64,000 nt of DNA from NCBI GenBank assembly GCA_032358165.1, contig JAALGY010000032.1, positions 1,426,001-1,490,000 on the forward strand, written 5' to 3'. Position numbers and translations under genes: made by a program. How positions within the stretch are numbered: position 1 is the first letter of the stretch; the number at the start of each line of letters is the position of its first letter. Of the stretch, positions 11,344 through 20,972 are shown in pieces. The notes beneath the pieces are model-generated. The model made no database searches. It was given only the letters and a program-made list of their open reading frames with translations, and was not told where the DNA came from. This stretch comes from Diplosphaera chodatii. Lineage: Eukaryota; Chlorophyta; Trebouxiophyceae; Prasiolales; Stichococcaceae.

Positions 11344-14331
11344 ATGGCGTCGCCAAGCAAACAGAGCGGCCAGGCGGCGACCAAGGAGATCAGCACGCGG
11401 AAGAACTTTGACAAGCGCACCATCCGCAAGATGTACTCGGCGCCCTTTGAGTCGGCCATCACCCGGGAGTCGGGGCGCCGCTCAGAGGGCGGCGACCAGG
11501 CGGTGCTGCAGTACTCGGCGCAGGACGTGCAGGTAGTGACACCGAGAGCACGTGACTGGTTGATGCAGCGGCACGACAGGTGCAGATGAGGTGGCCTCAT
11601 TGATGGGATGCCTTGCGCTCCAGGTGTACTGCAGGAAGCGGCCCATCAATGACAAGGAGCTCGCCGCGAGGGAGTTTGACGTGCTGACCGTCGGCCCAGG
11701 TGTGCAGCAAGCTGGCTCCTGACTCCTGCTGATTGCACGAATCTCGGATGATGTTGCGTTGAGATTGTGCTGTCCATTCCTGCAGAGGGTGCTCCAATGG
11801 TGCACGACTGCCGCATGCACCCGGACCTGCAGCACGCATTCCTCAGCAATCATTGCTTTCCAGTACCGTGCTTTGACGAGAACACGAGCACGGAGGAGCT
11901 GTGCAGAGATGTGCAACTTGACGAGGTGAGGGCTGAGCACTTGCAGCGGTCTGGCATGGGGCTCCGCAGCTTAGCCGCAAGGATGCTTATAGCCTGGGGA
12001 TGTCACGAGAACACGTACATCTGGCTCATGCTGCAGCTTTTCGAGCTGGCAGCAAACGGGGGGCACGGCACTGTGTGCATGTTTGGACAGACCGGCTCAG
12101 GTGAGTGCTGCTTGATGGCTTTGTGCAGGGCCAGTCTCACAGAGCTATGGCATCAGCCCTGACACTACAGGAGTTTCACTGCAGGGAAGACATTCACCAT
12201 GTCAGGCATCCTGCAACACGCAGCAGCTTCCCTCTTCCAAGGCAAGTCATGTGCGATCTGTAAACTGCACGTTGGCAGCTGCAGGAGACTTCCTGATGTG
12301 GAGGCCTGAGGAGCTTCTGTGACCACACAGGCGGTCAAGATGGCGGCAGTGTCCCATTGGACAGCACGCAAGTGCGGGTTGCATGCTTTGAGGTGTCCGG
12401 CAAATTCTGCTTCGACCTGCTCAAGAGCGGCGAGAAGCTGCAAGTGCGGGAGGACGCCTCCGGCAACGTGCAGGTACCATCGCTTTTGCATTGAGAATCC
12501 TCTTTGTCCAGTTGGCATGATGCCGGTTGTATGGACCCCAACACTGGTGCTGTCAACGTGTGCCACTGAGGGAGCTCGGCAGTTGAGACTGAGCGGGTTC
12601 TGGGCGGCAGGTCTCAGCAGCAACTGTGGAGGTGAAGAGCGGGCATGCATTGCTGGAGGTCCTGGGCTTTGCGGCGGGGCAGCGCGTCACCTGCAGCACG
12701 CTGAAGAACACAGACTCCTCCCGATCGCACGCCTTCTACCGCCTGCACATGCATCCTAGAGGCCAAGGTGCACAGCAGCATGCTGATGTGCGAGCAAGCT
12801 GCAGCCGTGTCCAGAGCCACAAAGCTGAGCATTTCTCCATGCCATAACCTGTTGATGAGCTGATGTTGCATTTTCCGTCTTCCCCACAACAGGCACAACG
12901 CAGCAGCGATGTGGCAGCATCACGTTTGTAGATCTGGCAGGCAGCGAACGCTCAGGAGACAGCACCTATCATTCCAAGGAGCAGATCAAACAGACAGCTG
13001 ACATCAACACCAGCCTGTCGGCTCTCAAGGTTCGACTATGTGCGTCAGTCACTATGTGAATGCTGGGCAGGTGCGCCGCATCCCATCGTCAAGCAGCATG
13101 CTCTGCTGGGCGGCAGCGCTGACGGATTGTGATCTGCTCGCAATGCAGGACTGTGTGCGGGTGCGCAGCCAGATAATGCGGACCAGCAACAAGAGCCTTC
13201 GGGTGCCCTATCGCTCCAGCCCGCTGACCATGCTGCTGCGTGACAGTTTCGAGACGGAGGCCTCGGCTGCCAGGTTAGTGGGTGGTCCCGTGCGGATTCT
13301 TGCATGTCACAGGACCTCCGTGCTGTGCTTGATGCATGGGGGGTGTGAGCAGCTGCTTGGTCGGAAAATTAGTAGTCCTCAGCCTTTGGTGGTTTCTGGT
13401 CATGCTTGCCCTGTGTTGCGCCCTGCAGCACCATCAGCCCCCGCAAAGCAAAGAGCGCGAGGCGTGACTCGCGGTCCAACCCGAGCGATGCTGCCGCCGC
13501 CAGCAGGGCGCGCACAGTTGTCGTCGTGACTGTTGCGCCCGGCGCCTCTGACACCGAACACACCCTCAACACCCTGCGAAACGCCTGCATGATGGCCGGC
13601 CTGGAGCCCAATGCCGCCTCAGAATCACGCACAGAGGTCCCTCTCGTTGACCATGGTGTGTTTGCCTTTTGCAGGCTGCTGGCTGTTTCTGCCTTGTTTG
13701 ACGGCGCCTCAACAGTCCCAACAGTTTGGCACAGTAAGCATCTGTGTTGCTTGTATTGCAGATGCACATCAGCAGCGGTTCAAGGTGCAGATCAAGCACC
13801 CGTCCAAGTGGACCAAAGAGGAGGTGGCCGAATGGTTCAACAGTGCATGCAATGGCGCATTTCAGCGAAAAGGTGCCTCCTCAGCTCTGACTAGTGTGAA
13901 TGCCTGCTGTCGTTCCACCTTGTTCGCGCCAGAGGTGAACTTCCCTCGCATATGGGTAAAGCAGAGGGTTAAGTAGATCATCAGTGCCCAGCAAACATCC
14001 GGCGCAATGATTCAGGCGGCGTGGTGCCACCCCTACTGGACGGTAAGCTGCTGATGCGGATGCCGGAGGCACGCTTCCGGCTGCTGCTTCCTGGTGACGC
14101 CAGCTGCGGCACCCAGCTGTACAAGGTGAGTTGTCAGCTCCGAGGAGCGTAGCACGCTGCTGCATGTGAGCCTCCAAAGGGGATTTGCTGACCACCCGCA
14201 AGCTTCAATGACTTGATGCGATTGCACACGATGCACAGGCCCTCAAGGCTGAGACAGCGAGAGCAAACGCTGCCAAGGCGAAGGCTGCGGAAGCGCTCCG
14301 GCTTGCCAAGCAGGAACTGGGCAAGAGCTGA
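11344..14331 (+). CDS. Kinesin-13-like motor with C-terminal SAM domain
   Basis: Microtubule motor, probably a depolymerising kinesin of the kinesin-13/KIF24 type. Chosen start is the ATG at 11344; a basic neck-like region (KNFDKRTIRKMYSAPFESAI) precedes the motor. The motor runs from VYCRKRPINDKELAAREFD (exon from 11624) through the P-loop FGQTGSG (near 12085) plus KTFTM (12190), switch I NTDSSRSH (about 12708-12731), switch II DLAGSERSGD (about 12933-12962), INTSLSALK and PYRSSPLTMLLRDSF, to EHTLNTLRNACMMAG (near 13590). A Ser/Arg/Ala-rich insertion (SPRKAKSARRDSR) separates the last motor strands. A C-terminal SAM domain follows: HPSKWTKEEVAEWFNSA (13797-13846) and LDGKLLMRMPEARFRLLL (about 14038-14090), then a short Ala-rich helix and TGA at 14329-14331. 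Human KIF24 carries a SAM domain at the other end. Motor identity is secure; subfamily is likely. Confidence 0.88.
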
Positions 14332-15265
14332 AGACCAGGCAATTTCAATCTACCGGTATCATGTACATTGTGACTACTATTTAACACTGCGTTGCAGCGT
14401 GTTGCTCCCGCGACGCCCATCCATGACTGCAACTAGCGGTGACGGGAATTTAGCAAACGCACCCCGGGGAAGGCAACATTGTTCGCGTGCATTGAATGCT
14501 CACCTGGTTGGCTGGCCTGGCTGGTTTTGTGTCGACCTCCCCCTTTTAGTTTGGCCTAACGTAGTTAGCCAAACTCATTGGTATAGGGTAGAGTAAACCC
14601 TACGGCGCAAACTTCCGGAACGGCTGACGGCTCCGCACGGCCGTGCGGCTCACCGGCTTGCGGCTCAAGGGCTCACGGCTCATGTCACGGAGCTGCACAG
14701 TGCGGCCGTGCGCGCGTTCTTCCCTGCGCGCGGCGCCAGGCGGCGTTGTAGGTTCGGAAGTCGTAATCGCGATTTGGCTAAGGGGCCGAAGTTATTGGGC
14801 ATTTCAACGACGGGGTCGTGACTCAAAGGCCGAAGGCCGGCGATTGCGGCTGGGACTTCGCGAAGATGCTTGCACACAGCCGCAGTGCACCTGATGTGAC
14901 TTTGGCGAAGTGTGGATGCAAGTCGACAAAGTTGCGTTAACTACGGTGGTGAATGGTAGGATTCCCACCAGCCCGTGGCAAAGATGTTCTGACACTGGAC
15001 ACTCTTGCTGGTCGGGCGCCGGCTTTGACAGAAAAATCCAGCTCCGAGCCAGCTCAACTCTGACACAGATGCTTGATGACATGCGTAAAGCCTCTGACAC
15101 AGGTTTGATGGCATGTCTACGCGAAGTGGCAAAATTGCACTAAGTACAGTAAGCTGGTAGGCTTACGTACAGGCGCACGAAGACTACGGAGCGATCAATT
15201 ATCAATAAGCTTCTGCACGATCTGCCTTGATCAACGATTGCCTTTTCAATGCCTGCCTATCGTTC
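14332..15265. other. Intergenic region with CGGCTCACGG simple repeat and peptide-like repeat relics
   Basis: The kinesin 3' untranslated region comes first. A degenerate repeat of the CGGCTCACGG type occupies about 14622-14690. Two related plus-strand peptide-like segments follow: FAKMLAHSRSAPDVTLAK (from about 14858) and LTQMLDDMRKASDTGLMACL (from about 15056). Both resemble FAQMLADVQNAPGISLAAFR on the minus strand near 20400, so this flank probably belongs to the outer part of element 1 or to an older repeat into which it inserted. I see no intact gene. Confidence 0.45.
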
Positions 15266-17090
15266 GGGGCCAAACTCGCGTATCGCCGTGCGAACGCCCC
15301 TTGTTGTGTTTGGCCACGCGACCCCCTTTTGTGTTGTCTCACTCAGTGTCCTCCCTTGTGTGTTTGGCCACTCGACCCCCTTTTGTGTTGTCTCACTCAG
15401 TCTTCCCCCTTTTGTGTTTGGCCACGCGACCCCCTTTTGTGTTTGACCACGGTACCCCCTTTTGTGGTTATCAACAACAAGCCAGAACGCGACACAAACA
15501 AAAGGGGGCGCGGGAGCAACACAAAAGGGGGCCGTGGTCCATACAAAAGGGGCCCGCGACCTCCCCCTTTTGTGTTTGGCCACGCAACTCCCTTTTGTTT
15601 TTATGAACAACAAGCCAGAACGCGACACGAACAAAAGGGGACAGGTGACCAACATAAACGGGGGCCGTGGTCCATACAAAAGGGGGCCGCGACCTCCCCC
15701 TTTTGTGTTTGGCCACGCAAACCCCTTTTGTGCTGACCAGGCATGTTTTGAACACAAAAGGGGTTGCGTGGTCAAATACGAAAGGGGACAGCGGAGAGCA
15801 GCAGTAGCGAGGGTGCAAACACAAAAGGGGTTACGTGGTCAGATACAAAAGGGGAACGTGAGACAGTAGCATTCAAGTTCAAAGACGTAAGGGGGTGCGT
15901 GGTCAGATACAAAAGGGAAAAGTGAATTGTCATGTTTCTTCTGTATGTGACCATGCACCCCTTTTGTTTGAACGTCAAAACCCCTTTTGACGTTGATTAG
16001 CCGTCCCTTGAAGCGCACAACAGTACCCCTTTTGTTTGTTTGTCAAAACCCCTTTTGTGTTTCCACCCGTGCTGCTGTCCGGACACACTACCCTTTTTGT
16101 TTGAACGTCAAAGCCCCTTTTGTGTTGATTAACAAAAGGGGCAGCGTGGTCAGATACAAAAGGGCGTGCGTGGTCAGACACCAAAGGTGAATGTCGTTAT
16201 TTGAAGCGTGCAACGGTACACCTTCTGTTTGAACGTCACAAACCCCTTTTTGTTTCAATTAGAAAAACACCCCTTTTGTGTTGACACCCGTGCTGCTGGT
16301 TGCACATACTACCCCTTTCGTTTGAGCGTCAGAGCCCCTTTTGTGTTGACAACCAAAAGGGGGTGCGTGGTCGGATACAAAAGGGGGCGCGTGAGACAGT
16401 AGCATTCATGGTCAAACACAACAAGGGGCGCGTGGTCAGATACAAAAGGGGAATGTAGTTACCATTTGAAGCTTGCAACAGCCCTCTTTTGTTGGAATGT
16501 CAAACCCGCTTTTGTGTTTCCACCCCTGCTGCTGGTTGACCACGCGCCCCCTTTTATTTGAACACAAAAGCCCCTTTTGTGTTGACAAACAAAAGGGGCA
16601 GCGTGGTCAGACACAAAAGGGGCGCGTGAGACAGTAGCATTCATGGTCAAACACAAAAGGGGGTGCGTGGGCAGATACAAAATGGGAAGTAGCGTGAACA
16701 GCCCCCTTTTGTTTGAACGTCAGAGCCCCTTTTGTTTCTCCACACGTGCTGCTGGTTGACCACGCGCCCCCTTTCGTTTGAAAGTCAGAACCCCTTTCCT
16801 GTTGACAGGCGTTGACTGGGGAAGCGTGAAATCCCATTCTCATCTTCCTTATTTGACCGAGCTTCCCTTTTGAAAAAACGTCAAAACCCCTTTTGTGTTG
16901 GTCGTTTGTGTCCTCTGTATATAGCCGTGGACAACACAAAAGGGGGCGTGTGGTCATCAATTTGACGCGTGTTGCGTCCCCCCTTTTGTGTAGAGCGACT
17001 TGTGCTACCGACTCACGCGCCCCCCTTTGTTTGACCACGCGCCCCCTTTTGTGCAGTAAATACGAAAAGGGGGCCGAGTCAGAGTTGGTC
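15266..17090 (+). repeat. Left arm of element 1: CCCCCTTTTGTG subrepeat array
   Basis: Irregular array of the motif CCCCCTTTTGTG and its complement CACAAAAGGGGG, typically joined to TTTGACCACGC, at spacings of about 25-60 bases. Both orientations of the short motif are mixed within the arm, so it also forms many small hairpins. Short open frames here are produced by the repeat and have no protein-like character. Confidence 0.85.
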
Positions 17091-17213
17091 ACTGGGTCCT
17101 TTGTTCATAGAGTGCGCCGTGGTCCGTCACGAGTGACCAGGATCCTTTGTCAGAGAGCCATGGTCTTTTTTGGAGTGACCAGGATCCTTTGTCGGCTGTA
17201 ACAATGGATCGTC

Positions 17214-17366
17214 CGTGGCACGGGATCGAACCGGGGACCTGCCGCGTGGTCAAACGACCGGCGGAGAGGCGAGCATATACCCCGGATTAATTTCCGTTTC
17301 GATCGATCGGGCCCCCGGCCCACCGGGACCACGCGGCGGGTCCCCGGTTCGATCCCCGGTCACGGC
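17214..17366. repeat. tRNA-like inverted repeat in the core of element 1
   Basis: Two facing copies of a tRNA 3'-half-like sequence separated by about 75 bases. The minus-strand copy contains GCGGCAGGTCCCCGGTTCG followed by ATCCCGTGCCACGG, and the plus-strand copy GCGGCGGGTCCCCGGTTCG followed by ATCCCCGGTCACGG. GGTTCGATCC fits the Pol III B box and tRNA T-loop. On the minus strand TCCGGGG can pair with CCACGGA at 6 of 7 positions like an acceptor stem, but I find no convincing D arm or normal anticodon arm, so this is tRNA-derived or tRNA-like, not a working tRNA gene. Confidence 0.6.
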
Positions 17367-17452
17367 GCCGTCCTTTATTAGTTAAGGTTTGACTCCTCCA
17401 AAAGGGCCACGGCCCCCTCCATGGAGGACCCTTTGTCACCACGCGTGACCCA

Positions 17453-17712
17453 AGAGAAAACAGACACACCCAGAAAACAGACACACCCAACAGAAAACAG
17501 AAAGACGCGAGAAAGCAGAGACATCCCAGAGAGAACAGACGGACCCCTTGTCAATCACAAGGGGGCTTTGTGAGAAAAGAGAAAACATGAGACATCCCAG
17601 AGAAAACAGAGACATCCAAGAGAAAACAGACAGACAAAACAGATGGTCGATGACCAAGGGCCCCCAAAAAAGGAAACAAAGACATCCAAAAGAGAAAACA
17701 GACACATCCGCG
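17453..17712. repeat. GAGAAAACAGACACACC-type minisatellite, element 1
   Basis: Tandem, slightly degenerate units of about 16-22 bases built on AGAGAAAACAGACACACCC and AGAGAAAACAGAGACATCC. It sits at the symmetry centre of the palindrome. The reverse strand gives Cys/Phe/Leu/Ser-rich frames that are repeat artefacts. Confidence 0.8.
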
Positions 17713-18180
17713 TAGAAGAAAACCTCCATCGAGAGAGAGTAGGGATCCGTTGTTGACCGACAAGGTCCTGTCGACGCCCCGACAAAGGATCCCTACCACT
17801 CCAAACAGAGCGACCACCGTCATCCCTTGTCAGAGCCGACGACGGGTCCTAGACTGCAAAAGGAGCGTGGCTCTCCAATTGTCAGTTGACGAGGTCCTTT
17901 CAAGGCACCAGCAAAGGATGCATGGCCCCTTGCATGGCCCCTTGTTAGAGCCGACCATGACACCATCACAAAGGGTGCAATGCTCTCTATCAGAGGACCC
18001 AAGCAGCCACCGGATCCATTGTCAACCTGATCCTCTGTCAGTCGACAGGGTCCTTTCGATGCACCAACAACAGAACCCGGTTCCTTCCAAAAGGATCTCG
18101 GTCATCCAAAATCTGATTTGACCGGGCTCCAGGCCACGATCGTGGACCGGGGGGTTGCGGGTTCGATCCCCGTGCTAATT

Positions 18181-20202
18181 TGACCACTGCCCCCTTTCGT
18201 ATCTGACTCGGCCCCCTTTCGTATTTACTACACAGAAGGGGGCGCGTGGTCAAACAAAAGGGGGCGCGTGAGTCGAGGACAAAAGTCGCTCTACACAAGA
18301 GGGGGGCACGCGTCAAACTGGTGACCACGCGCCCCCCTTGTGTGCGATCCACGGCTACACAGAGGACACAAACGACCAAACACAAAAGGGGTTCTGAGGC
18401 TCAAAGAAAAGTGGTCGCGTGGTCGAACATAAATGAATGATGTGCAAACAAAAGGGGGCGCGTGGTCAACCAGCAGCCGGGGTGGAAACACAAAAGGGGG
18501 TTTGACGTTCAAACAAAAGGGGGCTGTTGACGCTACTCATCCTTTTGGGCTGTTGACGCTACTCATCCTTTTGTATTTGACCACGCTTCCCCCTTTTGTG
18601 TTTGACCATCGATGCTACTGTCCCACGTCCCCCTTTTGTACCTAACCACGCGCCCCATTTTGGTTGTCAACACATACAAAAGGGGTTCTGACGTTCATAA
18701 GGGGCCTGTTCACGCTACTTCCTCTTTTGTACTGAATCACGCGCCCCCTTTTGTGTTGTCCACGGCTATACACTAGGCGACAAACGACCAACACAAAAGG
18801 GGTTTTGACGTTTAAACAAAAGGGGTAATGTGTTCAACCAGCAGCCCGGGTGTCAACACAAAAGGGGGTTTTACGTTCTACAATCCCCAATAACTAGAAT
18901 CCCCTTTTGTATCTGACCACGCCGCCCCATTTTGTGTTTGACCATCGATGCTACTGTCTCACGTCCCCCTTTTGTACCTGACCACACCGCCCTTTTTGTT
19001 TATCAACACGAAAGGGGTTTTGACATTCAAACAAAAGGGGTAGCGCGTGCAACCAGCAAGCACGGGTGGAAACACAAAAGGGGATTTGACATTCAAACAA
19101 AAGGGGCACCGTTGCACGCTTCAAATGGTAACTACATTCTCCTTTGGTGTCTGACCACGCCGCCCCCTTTTCTGTTTGACCATGAATGCGACTACGTCTC
19201 ACGTCCCGTTTGTGTTTGGCCACTTGACCCCCTTTTGTTTGTCAACACAAAAGGGGTCTTGTTGTTCAAACAAAAGGGGGCGCGCGGTCAGACACAACCC
19301 TTTTGTTGGTCAGTAAAGGGGTTTTTGACGCTCAAACAAAAGGGGGTGCGTGTTCAGACAGCAAGCACGGGTGGAAACAAAAAAGAAGTTTGAAACCTTT
19401 AAACGAAAGGGGTACCGTTGCACTCCACAAAAGGGGTTTTGACGTTCAAACAAAAGGGTTGCGTGGTCAAATACAAAAGAAACATGAGAGTTCACGTTCC
19501 CCTTTTGTACCTGACCACGCCGCCCCTTTTGTTTATCAACACGAAAGGGGTCTTTCATGTTCAAACAAAAGGGCTAGCGCGTGCAACCAGCAAGCACGGG
19601 TGGAAACACAAAAGGGGTTTTGACATTCAAACAAAAGGGGCACCGTTGCACGCTTCAAAGGGTAACTATTTCCCCTTTCGTGTCTGACCACGCACCCCCT
19701 TCTGTTCGACCACGAACGCTACTACGTCTCGCTGGCCCCCTTTCGTGCTTGGCCACGCACCCCCTTTTGTGTTTGCACTCGTGCTGCTGCTGCTCTCACT
19801 GCCCCATTTCGTATCTGACTACGCAACCCCTTTTGTGTTCAGCAAATGCCTGGTCAACACACAGAAGGGAGGACACTGACGGAGACAACACAAAAGGGGG
19901 TCGAGTGGCCAAACACAAAAGGGGGAGGTCGCGGCCCCCTTTTGTGTTGGTCACAGCCCCCTTTTGTTTGTGTCGCGTTCTGGCTCGTTGTTCCAAAAAA
20001 CAAAAGGGGTTTGCGTGGCCAAGCACAAAAGGGGGTCGCGTGGCCAAACACAAGAGGGGGCCGCGTGGCCAAAACAAAAGGGGCTCCAGATGTGGCCAAA
20101 ACACAGCAGGGAGGACACTGAGTGAGACAACACGAAAGGGGGTCGTGTGGTCAAAAACACAACAATTGGCGTTCGCAGTAGCGAGACGCGAGTTTGGCCC
20201 TA
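18181..20202 (-). repeat. Right arm of element 1: inverted subrepeat array
   Basis: Mirror arm of 15266-17090, with CACAAAAGGGGG now predominant and linked to GCGTGGTCAAA or GCGTGGCCAAA. It diverges from the left arm in the number and order of subrepeats but keeps the inner and outer landmarks. The outer end carries GGGAGGACACTGAGTGAGAC and CGCGAGTTTGGCC. Confidence 0.8.
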
Positions 20203-20736
20203 CAGCTGTGAAAGGGGCAGAGCTAGGTAGGGGCAATTCTTCTAGGGGAAATTCTTCAGTCCGCGCCGTAATCTACTCCCGCTTGTGCGTAAATGCACCA
20301 GTAGCATGGTACTTAGGCAACTTCGCCCACATGTTTCTAAACGCTGCCAGGCTGATGCCAGGTGCATTCTGGACATCCGCAAGCATCTGTGCGAAGTTTC
20401 AGCGCGATTGGCATGCCTGCTGCCGCTGTATCATGCTGACAAGTTCTGATGAAAGTCGGTTGTTTCTTGTTTCTAGTGCCAGCCCCCGTCGTTGGAAAAC
20501 ACGTTACTTCGCTAGTCTTTTAATTTGACATAATCCACACGCAAACCTACAGCGCCGTGCCGCGTCGCATCTGCAGTGCTTCAGACCGCGCAAGCACCTG
20601 CCAAGGGCCATCGTTGTCAAACTAAGGCACACATCGCTAGACGACGGCTTTTGCATCGCGCTACGCTCAGGCAGTGGTTCCGGAAATTCTGTCGTCTCTA
20701 CTCGGTCCGGTAAACACATGAGTTTGTCCCCCCCTG
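20203..20736. other. Spacer between element 1 and its fragment; peptide-like relic
   Basis: No gene recognised. The minus strand near 20280-20400 encodes FAQMLADVQNAPGISLAAFR and MWAKLPKYHATGAFTHKRE, ending in TAG. This is the inverted counterpart of the two segments left of element 1, and the surrounding DNA also matches 15060-15190 in inverted orientation. It suggests that the inverted duplication extends beyond the subrepeat arms. Confidence 0.4.
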
Positions 20737-20972
20737 TAGCGGGGGGCCAAACTAAAAGGGGGAAGACTGAGTGAGACAACACAAAAGGGGGTCGCGTGGC
20801 CAAGCACAAAAGGGGGATGCGTGGCCAAACACAAAAGGGGGACATCGAGGCCAAAACACAGGAGTGGGGAGACTGACAACACAAAAGGGGGAAATCAAGG
20901 CAACAACAAGAGGGGCAGGGGTGAGGCAACACAAAAGGGGGTGCGTGGTCAGACACCAAGGGGGCCAGTGAT
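20737..20972. repeat. Solo fragment of element-1-type arm
   Basis: Short array of CACAAAAGGGGG units beginning with GGGGGCCAAACTAAAAGGGG and GACTGAGTGAGACAACAC, which match an outer terminus of element 1, and ending at CAAGGGGGCCAGTG. It looks like a truncated or solo terminal arm. Confidence 0.7.

Larger units (their letters stand above)
17092..18180. repeat. Core module of element 1
   Basis: Begins with GGATCCTTTGTC-type repeats (17092-17200), continues with a tRNA-like inverted repeat (17214-17366) and a GAGAAAACAGACACACC-type minisatellite (about 17453-17710), then GGATCC/ACAAAGGATC repeats to about 18115 and a second tRNA-like T-arm (about 18150-18172). The first 600 bases are closely matched by 53618-54270 in element 2, in the same orientation. 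Confidence 0.8.
15266..20202. mobile_element. Giant palindromic foldback-like element 1 (AAAAGGGG arms)
   Basis: Imperfect palindrome of about 4.9 kb. The outer ends are inverted copies. GGCCAAACTCGCG at 15268-15280 reappears reversed at 20187-20199, and the following CGAACGCC, TTGTTGTGTTT and TTGTCTCACTCAGTGTCCTCCC blocks are mirrored at about 20090-20180. The inner ends are mirrored too: a stretch with TGTAGAGCGACTT, GACTCACGCGCCCCC and AGTAAATACGAAA (about 16990-17080) recurs inverted at about 18195-18300. The symmetry centre lies near 17.64 kb. Arms consist of dozens of short subrepeats around CCCCCTTTTGTGTTTGACC. No long credible open frame is present, so it is non-autonomous. No target-site duplication is evident. 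It lies between genes. Confidence 0.8.

Noticed and set aside
17436..17823. Cys/Phe/Leu/Ser-rich minus-strand frames over the minisatellite (also 53773-54344)
   Set aside because: They are direct translations of the GAGAAAACAGACACACC repeat and have no independent support.
18120..18180. Candidate tRNA gene
   Set aside because: The T arm is perfect (GCGGG-TTCGATC-CCCGT), but the acceptor ends do not pair and no D arm is found.
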